Shown: one piece after another, positions 1 through 5,433 of the stretch
How positions within the stretch are numbered: the first letter of the stretch is position 1
How the letters are laid out: every line of letters begins with the position of its first letter
DNA from: Bacteroidales bacterium UBA5235
Lineage (GTDB): Bacteria; Bacteroidota; Bacteroidia; Bacteroidales; VadinHA17
Reading direction: 5' to 3'
Length of the DNA: 6,490 nt
Assembly: GCA_002409145.1 (NCBI GenBank)
Contig: DHUL01000082.1
Span: 1-6,490, forward strand
The notes under the pieces: generated by a model
Told to the model about the DNA's origin: nothing
Seen by the model: the letters and a program-made list of their open reading frames with translations, nothing else
Database searches by the model: none
Made by a program: the position numbers and the translations under genes

Positions 1-33
1 AGTAAAACAGCAAAGATCATAGCTTATTTCTAA
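1..33 (+). CDS. Possible 3' tail of an IS21 transposition gene (istB-like), partial
   Basis: Frame 1 is open from the first base and ends at TAA 31-33, giving ten residues (SKTAKIIAYF). In IS21 elements the helper ATPase gene istB is the last gene before the terminal repeats, and this stop lies 24 bp before the repeat array at 57. The position and orientation are therefore right for an istB end. Ten residues are too few to recognise the protein, so the call rests on context only and could be chance. Confidence 0.22.
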   Translation, partial: SKTAKIIAYF

Positions 34-56
34 ACATGAGAAGAGCTCTTTAAAAA

Positions 57-143
57 GTGGTCAGTTTGCTCCGGCGCAAGGTGGTCAATTTGGCCCGGCG
101 CGGGGTGGTCAGTTTAGGCCGGCGTCAGGTGGTCAATTTGACA
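57..143 (+). repeat. 24-bp tandem repeats (3.6 copies), IS21 terminal type
   Basis: Three full 24-bp units start at 57, 81 and 105, and a partial unit runs 129-143. Each begins GTGGTCA(A/G)TTTG. The second half is more variable but keeps a CCGGCG core in the full copies. In IS21 elements such repeats are transposase binding sites. Because 24 is a multiple of three, one plus-strand frame reads as an eight-residue repeat: GGQFAPAQ, GGQFGPAR, GGQFRPAS, GGQF. That frame is open from 23 and continues into the permease relic. The units are contiguous without spacers, so this is not a CRISPR array. Confidence 0.85.
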
Positions 144-686
144 GTTTTTTGCAGCCTAAAGCAGATGAGCATGACAAGACAGTCACCTTAAACGGCCTTT
201 TTGTCGATTATAATTTTGCCACTACAATGGGTATAAAAATCTTGAAGGGAGATGACTTTATTGAGGGTAAAATCAATGGCGGAATTTTAGTCAATGAAAT
301 GGCAGTAAAAGCATTAGGTTTAAAGGATGCAATTGGTGAAACGACTGAATTTGGCCCTGTCGTCGGTGTTATTCCTGACATCAATATGTATTCTCTGCAT
401 GAAGCAGTTGGGCCGATGATTATCGGACTGAATCCTTCAATGTGCAGTGATGTCGCTGAATAAGGAGTTTGTTATCTGTGTTATAATCGCATTCGTAGTT
501 GCTCTTCCAGTCTCATTGTATTCGATGAACAAGTGGCATGAGAGCTTCGCATACAAGACTGAAATAAGCTGGTGGATCTTTATCGTTTCGGGCATTATTG
601 CACTTCTGGTTGCTCTTCTTACTGTCTCCTTTCAGGCCTACAGGGCAGCAACTCGAAATCCTGTGGAGGCTCTTAAATATGAATGA
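144..686 (+). pseudogene. Remnant of an FtsX/MacB-type ABC transporter permease, 5'-truncated, internally deleted and frameshifted
   Basis: The first piece (about 149-440) reads 'VTLNGLFVDYNFATTMGIK', 'GILVNEMAVKALGLKDAIG' and 'VVGVIPDINMYSLHEAVGP', which is the periplasmic MacB core domain of Bacteroidota FtsX-like permeases. The second piece (447-686, another frame) reads VMSLNKEF, then two hydrophobic segments (about 471-530 and 573-630), then 'AYRAATRNPVEALKYE' and TGA. This is the usual C-terminal end with the last two membrane helices. In intact relatives roughly 100 or more residues lie between these parts, including another helix and the 'EIGVRKVLGAS' region. Here the pieces meet at about 440-450, so an internal deletion plus frameshift is inferred. 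The whole N-terminal half is missing at the IS junction. The first frame stops at TAA 461-463. The relic looks more AT-rich than the genes after it. A functional product is very unlikely. Confidence 0.82.
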
Positions 687-735
687 CTTAAATGCCTGGG
701 TTTCTGGTCAGAGAACCTCTCTTGCCAGGAACAGG

Positions 736-767
736 AGAGGCTGCCCTGGTTTGCGGAGGCAGCCTCT
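736..767. terminator. Strong hairpin between convergent genes, probable transcription end
   Basis: AGAGGCTGCC (736-745) and GGCAGCCTCT (758-767) form a perfect 10-bp stem with a 12-nt loop. It lies 50 bp after the permease relic and 36 bp beyond the stop of the minus-strand lipoprotein gene, so it could serve both strands. No clear U-run follows on either strand (TTAAAAATTCTT on the plus side). It is therefore an imperfect intrinsic terminator, or an mRNA-end stabilising structure. Confidence 0.5.
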
Positions 768-802
768 GCCGTTAAAAATTCTTGTTATAGTGTGACGGAC
801 CC

Positions 803-1717
803 CTAGAAAGGCAGTTGGAAAATGAGCGGTGCTACAGGTGTTATCTCGCCGGTCTGGTAGGGGAAGTTCAGATAATACTTGCCGGTGTACTCAGCAAGTG
901 TTCCAACAAAAAGATAAGCCTTCTTGTAGAGCAGATCAGGACGGTCCACGTTATCGACCGTGACTTCCCACTGGCCATCACCATCAGTGTCAGCCACCGT
1001 GAGGTTACCAACCGGTTTGGTGAGGTCACCTGTTGAGGGGGTGGTGCCGGCTGAAAGGTACACTTTGCCAACCACACCAGGCTTGAACTCATAGTAAGCC
1101 ACGAACCCGATGTTACCAGGTCCCCCGGTTGTGCAGACCCAGTCAGAATTGTTCAGATAGCTTTTGAATGCTATTACAAGTTCCGGCTGTTCTTCGCACT
1201 CGATGTAGCAGAACGTCACATTGGAAATCCCAGCCGGTTTGCCGCTGGCATTTGCAGGAGCAGTCAGGTTTACATCGCTAAGGGTGCCCTCCTCATAGAA
1301 GTATACATTTGCAGCAGGACCGCCCTTGACTATCACTGCGCCGACCTTGTAGTATTTATCGCCGATCTTAATGCACTCATCAGCATTAAAGGAGAGAGTC
1401 TTACCGTCAGAAGTAACATCCAGACCATCAGGAAAAGCGCCGGAAAACATTCCATAGTCAACCCGGTCACCACACCAATCAAAGTAGGCAGGATCATCCT
1501 TAAAGAAAGTCCCGACTTCTGCACAGGTCCTGTTCCCTCCGTTGTTGGCTCCCGGAATGATATACGGAGCAACGCCAGCCGGTGTGGCCGGTCCACTGGG
1601 ATCTTCAGACAGTGATGATTTTACTGTCACGTCAAATTCGGTCGCATCACTCTTGTCACAGGAAACGTAAGCGATTCCCATGATAAGGATAAGTGCCAAA
1701 AGGTAAATCTTCTTCAT
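803..1717 (-). CDS. Cell-envelope lipoprotein of unknown function, cysteine-rich
   Basis: The 304-residue product starts with a type II signal: Lys-Lys, a hydrophobic core, then 'AYVSC' with the lipidated Cys at 20. It should be anchored in the outer membrane or periplasmic face, followed by a Ser/Pro/Gly-rich linker (residues 33-62). Six more cysteines occur at 65, 82, 115, 170, 174 and 195, an even number that could form three disulfides. The middle part (about 122-171) has 'KVGAVIVKGGPAANVYFY', then 'LTAPANASGKPAGISNVTFCY'. I recall this pattern (vKGG..N.Y.Y, D..L.aP, iSh..fCy) from secreted proteins of many bacteria without an assigned function. Residues 243-251 (DTDGDGQWE) look like an EF-hand-type calcium loop. 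The C-terminal part is beta-rich and shows no T9SS sorting domain. The ATG at 1715-1717 is chosen because the signal peptide begins there. The gene stands alone. No enzyme motif is visible. Confidence 0.85.
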   Translation of the reverse strand: MKKIYLLALILIMGIAYVSCDKSDATEFDVTVKSSLSEDPSGPATPAGVAPYIIPGANNGGNRTCAEVGTFFKDDPAYFDWCGDRVDYGMFSGAFPDGLDVTSDGKTLSFNADECIKIGDKYYKVGAVIVKGGPAANVYFYEEGTLSDVNLTAPANASGKPAGISNVTFCYIECEEQPELVIAFKSYLNNSDWVCTTGGPGNIGFVAYYEFKPGVVGKVYLSAGTTPSTGDLTKPVGNLTVADTDGDGQWEVTVDNVDRPDLLYKKAYLFVGTLAEYTGKYYLNFPYQTGEITPVAPLIFQLPF

Positions 1718-1756
1718 ACGTATCAGTTTTAATTAATAAACAACATCACCATAACA

Positions 1757-1764
1757 CAATATTA
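1757..1764 (-). promoter_or_regulatory. Candidate -7 box for the lipoprotein gene
   Basis: On the minus strand this reads TAATATTG, one mismatch from the Bacteroidota -7 consensus TAnnTTTG. It lies about 40 bp upstream of the ATG, leaving an AT-rich leader of roughly 35 nt. A clear -33 TTTG is not evident at the usual spacing, so support is modest. Confidence 0.3.
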
Positions 1765-2155
1765 GGTATATGGTTGTGAAGAAATGATGAAGAAGCAGGA
1801 TTTTTTGACGAACGGCATGACCAATAGCCTTTGGCTGGCTTTCCCGGACTTTTCCGGACATTTTACAGGCAACGCCTGGTCTCCTGACTGTTAACCATGG
1901 GTTTATTAAAACTTAATCAGGCCTTATTGGTTCTGACAAGGTCTGCAGGTAACTTTAATGAAGTTTTATATAATTATTTTTCAATTCGGAAATATTAGGC
2001 GTTCAGTGATGCTCAAATGTAAAGTGAAATCAACTACTAAAAGTGACCGACATGAAACAGTCATGGCTAATTTAACCCTGTGTCTGCATGATTAATGATG
2101 AATTAATTGTCCATTAAGAAACCGTCAACTTCAGGGTCAGGAGCAGCATCTCTGT

Positions 2156-2217
2156 CCTTAAGGGAAGGCCTGGCAAGTCAGCAACCGGCACAAATCCCGG
2201 TACGGAAATTCTTTTTT
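2156..2217 (+). promoter_or_regulatory. Structured leader or attenuator-like element before the creatininase gene
   Basis: The segment begins with the palindrome CCTTAAGG (2156-2163). It contains CAGCAACCGG (2179-2188) and a hairpin of ACCGG (2184-2188) with CCGGT (2197-2201). GGAAATTC and a run of six T (2212-2217) follow. A hairpin followed by a U-run resembles a weak intrinsic terminator. The words AGGGA, GGCC, CAGCAACCGG and GGTnnnnAAATTC occur in the same order as in the SAM-I riboswitch core. However, the kink-turn, the P1 helix and P4 are not evident, so this may be a degenerate relic or chance. Confidence 0.22.
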
Positions 2218-2242
2218 AAGTTACAGAAAAAAAATATCTTTA
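2212..2242 (+). promoter_or_regulatory. Candidate promoter of the creatininase/aldo-keto reductase unit
   Basis: TATCTTTA at 2235-2242 differs from the Bacteroidota -7 consensus TAnnTTTG only at the last base. A T-run at 2212-2217 sits near the -33 position, with 17 bp between. The predicted start of transcription would be around 2249, leaving a leader of about 15 nt before the ATG at 2265. No Shine-Dalgarno sequence is present, which is usual in this phylum. Confidence 0.35.
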
Positions 2243-2264
2243 GTTGGCCTTAAAGATTTAATCA

Positions 2265-3152
2265 ATGAAAAGAATAGTTACAGTATCGGCCATATTGATG
2301 ATGGCCGTACTGCTTGCCGGACAGGAAAAGGAAAAGACAGGACTTCCGTGCCAACTGGAGGAGCTGACATCGCCTCAGTTTGTGAAGGCTGTGGAACAGT
2401 CAGGCGGTGTAGCAGTAATCCCGCTGGGAATCATAGAGAAGCATGCAACCCATCTTCCGCTTGGAACCGACTTGTTTGAAGCCCGCGCATCCGTCATAAG
2501 AGCGGCAGAGAAGGAGTACGCTGTTGTATTCCCTCCATATTACGCTGGCCAGATATTCGAGGCGAGACACCAGCCTGGTACCATTGCATACAGCAATGAA
2601 CTCATGTGGAAGATGCTTGAGGAAACCTGTGCCGAATTATCGAGAAACGGCCTTAAGAAGATCATCCTCTTCAACGGTCACGGAGGAAGTACATACTTTC
2701 TTGATTATTTCTGCCAATCGCAACTGGCGTCAGGGAAGGATTATATAGTAGTGCTCTTCCAGGGCGGGTCCGATGAGAAAATGGACCGGGAGATAAATGC
2801 ACTGAAAATAGCTTCCCTTGATGGTCATGCAGGTGAAGAGGAGACTTCAATGATGTACTTCATCCGTCCTGACCTTGTTGACCAGGAGGCAATGGGAGCG
2901 GAGTCAGGTGCAAACAAGGGAAGGCTTAACGCCATGCCTCATGCTTTTACCGGGATCCACTGGTATGCAAAATATCCTAACCAGTTTGCCGGAGATAAAC
3001 TGCAGGCCAACCATGAGCTGGGTGAACTGCTGGTAGCAAAGAATGCAGACCAACTCGCGGAACTGATCAGGTACCTTAAAACCAACAATACCGTTGAGCA
3101 GTTGCAGGAGGAATTCTTTAAGAGGAGTGCTGATCCGATTAACTATAAATGA
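2265..3152 (+). CDS. Exported creatininase-family metal-dependent amidohydrolase
   Basis: The 295-residue protein belongs to the creatininase/creatinine amidohydrolase family (PF02633), whose members hydrolyse cyclic or linear amides with two bound metals. Residues 50-70 (AVIPLGIIEKHATHLPLGTD) match the family signature, giving likely metal ligands Glu58, His60 and Asp69. The second signature 'LFNGHGGS' gives His139, and 'DGHAGEEETS' (186-195) carries the conserved His-Ala-Gly...Glu-Thr. Relatives include creatininase, FAPy deformylase and mycofactocin MftE, so the substrate cannot be assigned. Unlike those cytoplasmic enzymes it begins with a Sec signal peptide (residues 1-19) with cleavage likely before Gln20 (LLAG|QEKEK), placing it in the periplasm. 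It has a C-terminal extension of about 60 residues after the core. The ATG at 2265 is chosen because it starts the signal peptide. It is one base from the next gene, so the two are an operon. Confidence 0.88.
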   Translation: MKRIVTVSAILMMAVLLAGQEKEKTGLPCQLEELTSPQFVKAVEQSGGVAVIPLGIIEKHATHLPLGTDLFEARASVIRAAEKEYAVVFPPYYAGQIFEARHQPGTIAYSNELMWKMLEETCAELSRNGLKKIILFNGHGGSTYFLDYFCQSQLASGKDYIVVLFQGGSDEKMDREINALKIASLDGHAGEEETSMMYFIRPDLVDQEAMGAESGANKGRLNAMPHAFTGIHWYAKYPNQFAGDKLQANHELGELLVAKNADQLAELIRYLKTNNTVEQLQEEFFKRSADPINYK

Positions 3153-3153
3153 G

Positions 3154-4107
3154 ATGAAAAGGAGGAAATTTATAATTTCGGCAGCCTGTGCTGCTCCCGG
3201 GCTCACGCTCTTTCCGCCGGACCTTTCGGGGATGCGAACAGAACGCCAACCCGGAAAGCTGGAGAAAAGACCCCTGGGTAAAACCGGAGAAATGCTTTCT
3301 GTAATAGGCTTTGGAGGGATAGTTGTAATGAATTCCACACCCGCCGAGGCAGCCGCAGATGCAGAGAGAGCAATTAATGCCGGGGTGAACTATTTTGATG
3401 TGGCGCCGTCATACGGGAATGCGGAGATCAGGCTGGGTCCGGCACTTGAACCATGGAGAAAAGGTGTCTTCCTGGCTTGCAAGACCGGGATGCGGACAAG
3501 GGATGAAGCACGGAAGGAACTGGAGCAGTCACTTATCCATCTGCGAACGGACCATTTCGACCTGTATCAGCATCACGCAGTCACCACCATGGAAGACGTT
3601 GAGAAGATATTTGCCCCGGGAGGCGCCCATGAGACTTTTCTGAAGGCAAGGGAGGAGGGAATGGTCCGGTTCCTCGGTTTCTCAGCTCACTCAGTTGAAG
3701 CGGCTGTGGCCATGATGGAGAGGTATGACTTTGACACAATACTTTTCCCGTTCAACCATACCGCCTGGTATGCCGGCAACTTCGGTCCCCAGGTAATGGC
3801 AAGGGCACAGGAAAAAGGGATGGGTATCCTCGCACTGAAGGCGATGGCCAGGGGACCGTGGAAGGAGGGAGCAGACCGTTCAGCGCATCCCAAATGCTGG
3901 TACGAACCGGTCAGCGAGCCTGATGACATCCTTATGGGCCTGAGGTTTACCCTCTCACATCCGGTTACGGCCGCGATACCACCAGGTGATGAGAACCTGT
4001 TCAGAAAGGCGTTGTCGCTGTCGGAGAGAATAAAACCGCTTAACAGTGAGGAGCTGGAATCAATCCGGGAAATGGCGCTCAGGGGAACTCCGCTTTTCAG
4101 TGCCTGA
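3154..4107 (+). CDS. Tat-type exported aldo/keto reductase
   Basis: The product is an NAD(P)H-dependent oxidoreductase of the aldo/keto reductase fold. The start at 3154 gives 317 residues and places a twin-arginine leader at the N terminus (MKRRKFIISA). An in-frame ATG at 3094 would add 20 residues inside the preceding gene and hide this leader. The core begins 'RPLGKTGEMLSVIGFGG' (39-55). The catalytic tetrad is visible: Asp82 and Tyr87 in 'NYFDVAPSYG', Lys110 in 'LACKTG', and His141 in 'DLYQHH'. 'FLGFSAHS' (173-180) is the usual beta-strand region after the tetrad. The fold is complete to the C terminus. Substrate is unknown; Bacteroidota have many such paralogues, often near sugar-processing genes. 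The ATG follows the upstream TGA by one base, with no own ribosome site, so translational coupling is likely. Export of a cofactor-bound reductase through Tat fits the leader but is inferred. Confidence 0.87.
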   Translation: MKRRKFIISAACAAPGLTLFPPDLSGMRTERQPGKLEKRPLGKTGEMLSVIGFGGIVVMNSTPAEAAADAERAINAGVNYFDVAPSYGNAEIRLGPALEPWRKGVFLACKTGMRTRDEARKELEQSLIHLRTDHFDLYQHHAVTTMEDVEKIFAPGGAHETFLKAREEGMVRFLGFSAHSVEAAVAMMERYDFDTILFPFNHTAWYAGNFGPQVMARAQEKGMGILALKAMARGPWKEGADRSAHPKCWYEPVSEPDDILMGLRFTLSHPVTAAIPPGDENLFRKALSLSERIKPLNSEELESIREMALRGTPLFSA

Positions 4108-4141
4108 TTTCAGTTAACACTTTCCGGGAAAATGCATAATT

Positions 4142-4195
4142 GAGGAAGACAGCCCTTCAATGTTTCCTCCCTGCTGCAACAGAAAAAACTTCTGT
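4142..4195. terminator. Two weak hairpins between convergent genes
   Basis: GAGGAA (4142-4147) can pair with TTCCTC (4164-4169), and ACAGAA (4179-4184) with TTCTGT (4190-4195; 5-nt loop). They lie in the 115-bp gap between the reductase and GH5 stops. The stems are short and no strong U-run follows, so termination here is possible but weakly supported. Confidence 0.25.
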
Positions 4196-4222
4196 CAGGT
4201 ATCTGAAAAGGATTCATTCTTT

Positions 4223-5287
4223 CTATTTCTTCTGGAACTCCAGCTCACCTTTCATGGCGCGGTTGAAGAACTTTCCGCCTTCGGTAAGCTCATAGTCCCA
4301 TGATCTCAGCATCTGTGGCCACCATTCAGGGTCATAGATCCAGCATATCCAGCTAATGCCCCGCGCTTCGAGGAATTTGATTATGCGATTGCCATAGTCC
4401 TGGTAATCAGGTGATGACATAGCAGTATGCATCCCAAACTCGGAAGCAACCACCGGATACTGACTGGCAGCAAATGCGAAGTTCTCTTCCCACCTTGGTT
4501 CCCATGGCTGGCCGCGTTTAAACGCATAGGGATGCGTCACATAGGCAATCCCCTCCGCATTTACAGGGTCATCACGCAGGGGTGAAAGGTCATAGGCCCA
4601 ATCAAGCCCGGCAACCAGGGGTATGGTTTCGGAGTCATAGGCTCGTATCAAACTGATCATCTGCTCATTGATCTTCTTCCACTCCGACCAGGGCATGGAA
4701 CCGAGTTCGCCGCGGTAGATTGTAGGCTCATTGAAGAGCTCATAGAAGGCAACAGTATTATGTCCTGAAAAATTCCGTGCGATGATTCTCCAGAACTCGT
4801 AAGTCTCGGTCTTCGTTGTGTTGTACATCGGATCCTGAAAGAGTTCCATCCAAAGGTTCCCTATTGAATGCCAGTCTATTATCACATACATCCCAAGGTC
4901 GGTGCACCAGTCTACAGCCTCACGTAACAGTTCAACGTACTTTTCAGGTGTCCGTTCCCGCCATGCAACCGGGTGTACGGGAATGCGCACTATCATGGCG
5001 CCGGTCTTCTTCACCTGCTCGAAGTGTGCCTTATTCCAGTGACCCTGCCGCTCAATCTTGTCAGGATCGGAGATTGAAACACCGCGGAAAAGCACATTTT
5101 GTCCGTCTGTTGTTACAAATTTGTTGCCCTGGACCTTTATCAGGGGCAGTACTCTGGCCTTAGGATCAGTGGCAGGCCTGGGTGTCGGATCACCAAAATA
5201 CCAGGGTTTTGCATCCTGGCCGCTGAGGGTAATAATACCGGTAAAAGCAATCAGGAAAATTACTGTGAGAAGTGATTTTGTCTTCAT
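4223..5287 (-). CDS. Secreted glycoside hydrolase family 5 (cellulase-type) enzyme
   Basis: The 354-residue protein is a retaining beta-glycosidase of the GH5 type (PF00150), which cleaves beta-1,4-glucans, mannans or related glycans. It opens with 'VLFRGVSISDP' (65-75). Other family marks are 'MIVRIPVHP' with Arg101, 'YVIIDWHS' with His140, 'FYELFNEPT' with the acid/base Glu187, 'VTHPYAF' with His252 and Tyr254, and 'VVASEFG' with the nucleophile Glu283, followed by 'WICWIYDPEWWP' (313-324) with aromatic subsite residues. Both catalytic glutamates are present. The ATG at 5285-5287 starts a Sec signal peptide (MKTKSLLTVIFLIAF), with cleavage likely before Gln24 (LSG|QDAKP). An in-frame start at 5395 would bury it behind 36 unlikely residues. 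There is no carbohydrate-binding module and no sorting domain, so it is a bare catalytic domain, probably periplasmic. No SusC/SusD genes are next to it. The exact polysaccharide is not predictable. Confidence 0.9.
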   Translation of the reverse strand: MKTKSLLTVIFLIAFTGIITLSGQDAKPWYFGDPTPRPATDPKARVLPLIKVQGNKFVTTDGQNVLFRGVSISDPDKIERQGHWNKAHFEQVKKTGAMIVRIPVHPVAWRERTPEKYVELLREAVDWCTDLGMYVIIDWHSIGNLWMELFQDPMYNTTKTETYEFWRIIARNFSGHNTVAFYELFNEPTIYRGELGSMPWSEWKKINEQMISLIRAYDSETIPLVAGLDWAYDLSPLRDDPVNAEGIAYVTHPYAFKRGQPWEPRWEENFAFAASQYPVVASEFGMHTAMSSPDYQDYGNRIIKFLEARGISWICWIYDPEWWPQMLRSWDYELTEGGKFFNRAMKGELEFQKK

Positions 5288-5343
5288 ATAATGCGTATGG
5301 GTTGGAATGCCTGGTGAGCAGTTTTTTGACAGTTTGAAGATCA

Positions 5344-5374
5344 TGAAATTAGTAAATCCCGCTATAATCTCAAA
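5344..5374 (-). promoter_or_regulatory. Candidate promoter of the GH5 gene
   Basis: On the minus strand TTTG (5374-5371) is followed after 19 bp by TAATTTCA (5351-5344), resembling the Bacteroidota -33 TTTG and -7 TAnnTTTG pair at normal spacing. The start of transcription would be near 5337, leaving about 50 nt before the ATG. An inverted repeat, CCGCT (5359-5363) with AGCGG (5374-5378), overlaps the -33 end and could be a protein site. Confidence 0.33.
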
Positions 5375-5402
5375 GCGGCATAAGAGAACAATCATCCCTG
5401 CC

Positions 5403-5424
5403 TGTTGTTATCCGGATAACAACA
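5403..5424 (+). promoter_or_regulatory. Perfect 22-bp palindrome, probable Rex (redox repressor) operator of ldhA
   Basis: TGTTGTTATCC (5403-5413) is followed directly by its exact reverse complement GGATAACAACA (5414-5424). Inside it lies TTGTTA (5405-5410), six bases, TAACAA (5417-5422). This is the arrangement known for Rex, the repressor that senses the NADH/NAD+ ratio and controls fermentation genes, with a TTGTTAA-N4-TTAACAA-type consensus in several groups; positions 7 and 12 differ here. The palindrome ends nine bases before the ldhA ATG, so bound protein would block transcription or elongation. Position and target gene fit Rex well. The half-sites also resemble the GGATAACAA half of the lac operator, so a LacI-family regulator is an alternative. 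An RNA hairpin near the start codon is another. Confidence 0.6.
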
Positions 5425-5433
5425 ATTAATAAA

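Larger units (their letters stand above)
1..143 (+). mobile_element. Right end of an IS21-family insertion sequence (partial)
   Basis: The segment holds a repeat array (57-143) of the kind found at IS21-family ends in Bacteroidota: spaced copies of GTGGTCA(A/G)TTTG. Read on the minus strand inward from 143, the end begins TGTCAAATTGACCAC. IS21-family elements begin with TG and end with CA, so 143 is the likely boundary. A 10-bp perfect palindrome, AAGAGCTCTT (41-50), lies between the possible istB stop and the repeats and may belong to a transcription end. The sequence after 143 is a truncated permease gene, which supports an insertion that cut it. The rest of the element, including istA and most of istB, would lie to the left. 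The target duplication cannot be seen because the other end is outside the window. Confidence 0.72.
1718..2264. other. 547-bp gene-free divergent intergenic region
   Basis: The region separates the minus-strand lipoprotein gene from the plus-strand creatininase gene. I see no credible gene; the best small frame (1819, about 25 codons) has no supporting feature. It holds a candidate minus-strand promoter near 1757-1764, small hairpins (CAGGC-AAC-GCCTG at 1866-1878; CATGA-N5-TCATG around 2050), and a structured GC-richer segment at about 2140-2217 before the creatininase gene. The middle (about 1880-2100) is AT-rich and shows nothing recognisable. It may be decayed sequence or an unidentified untranslated region. 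Confidence 0.6.

Noticed and set aside
57..143. CRISPR-like short repeats
   Set aside because: The 24-bp units are directly adjacent, with no unique spacers, and match IS21 terminal repeats.
447..686. A separate small membrane protein of 79 residues
   Set aside because: Its sequence is the C-terminal end of an FtsX-like permease, so it is the second part of the broken gene.
598..795. Plus-strand frame of 65 codons crossing the hairpin
   Set aside because: It overlaps the permease relic in another frame, includes the 736-767 hairpin, and shows no protein-like features.
2184..2201. tRNA T-arm-like hairpin
   Set aside because: A 5-bp stem is present but the loop is 8 nt without TTC, and no acceptor, D or anticodon arms surround it.
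3094..3153. Upstream start of the aldo/keto reductase at 3094
   Set aside because: It lies inside the creatininase gene and would place 20 residues before the twin-arginine leader.
2904..3338. Minus-strand 144-codon frame across the creatininase/reductase junction
   Set aside because: It is opposite two clear genes and its translation matches no family I recognise.
4816..5163. Plus-strand 115-codon frame opposite GH5
   Set aside because: It is antisense to conserved GH5 coding sequence, with Ser/Pro/Cys-rich low-quality translation.
5288..5395. N-terminal extension of the GH5 protein from a start at 5395
   Set aside because: The extra 36 residues have no family match and would bury a good signal peptide that begins at 5287; the stretch also holds the candidate promoter.
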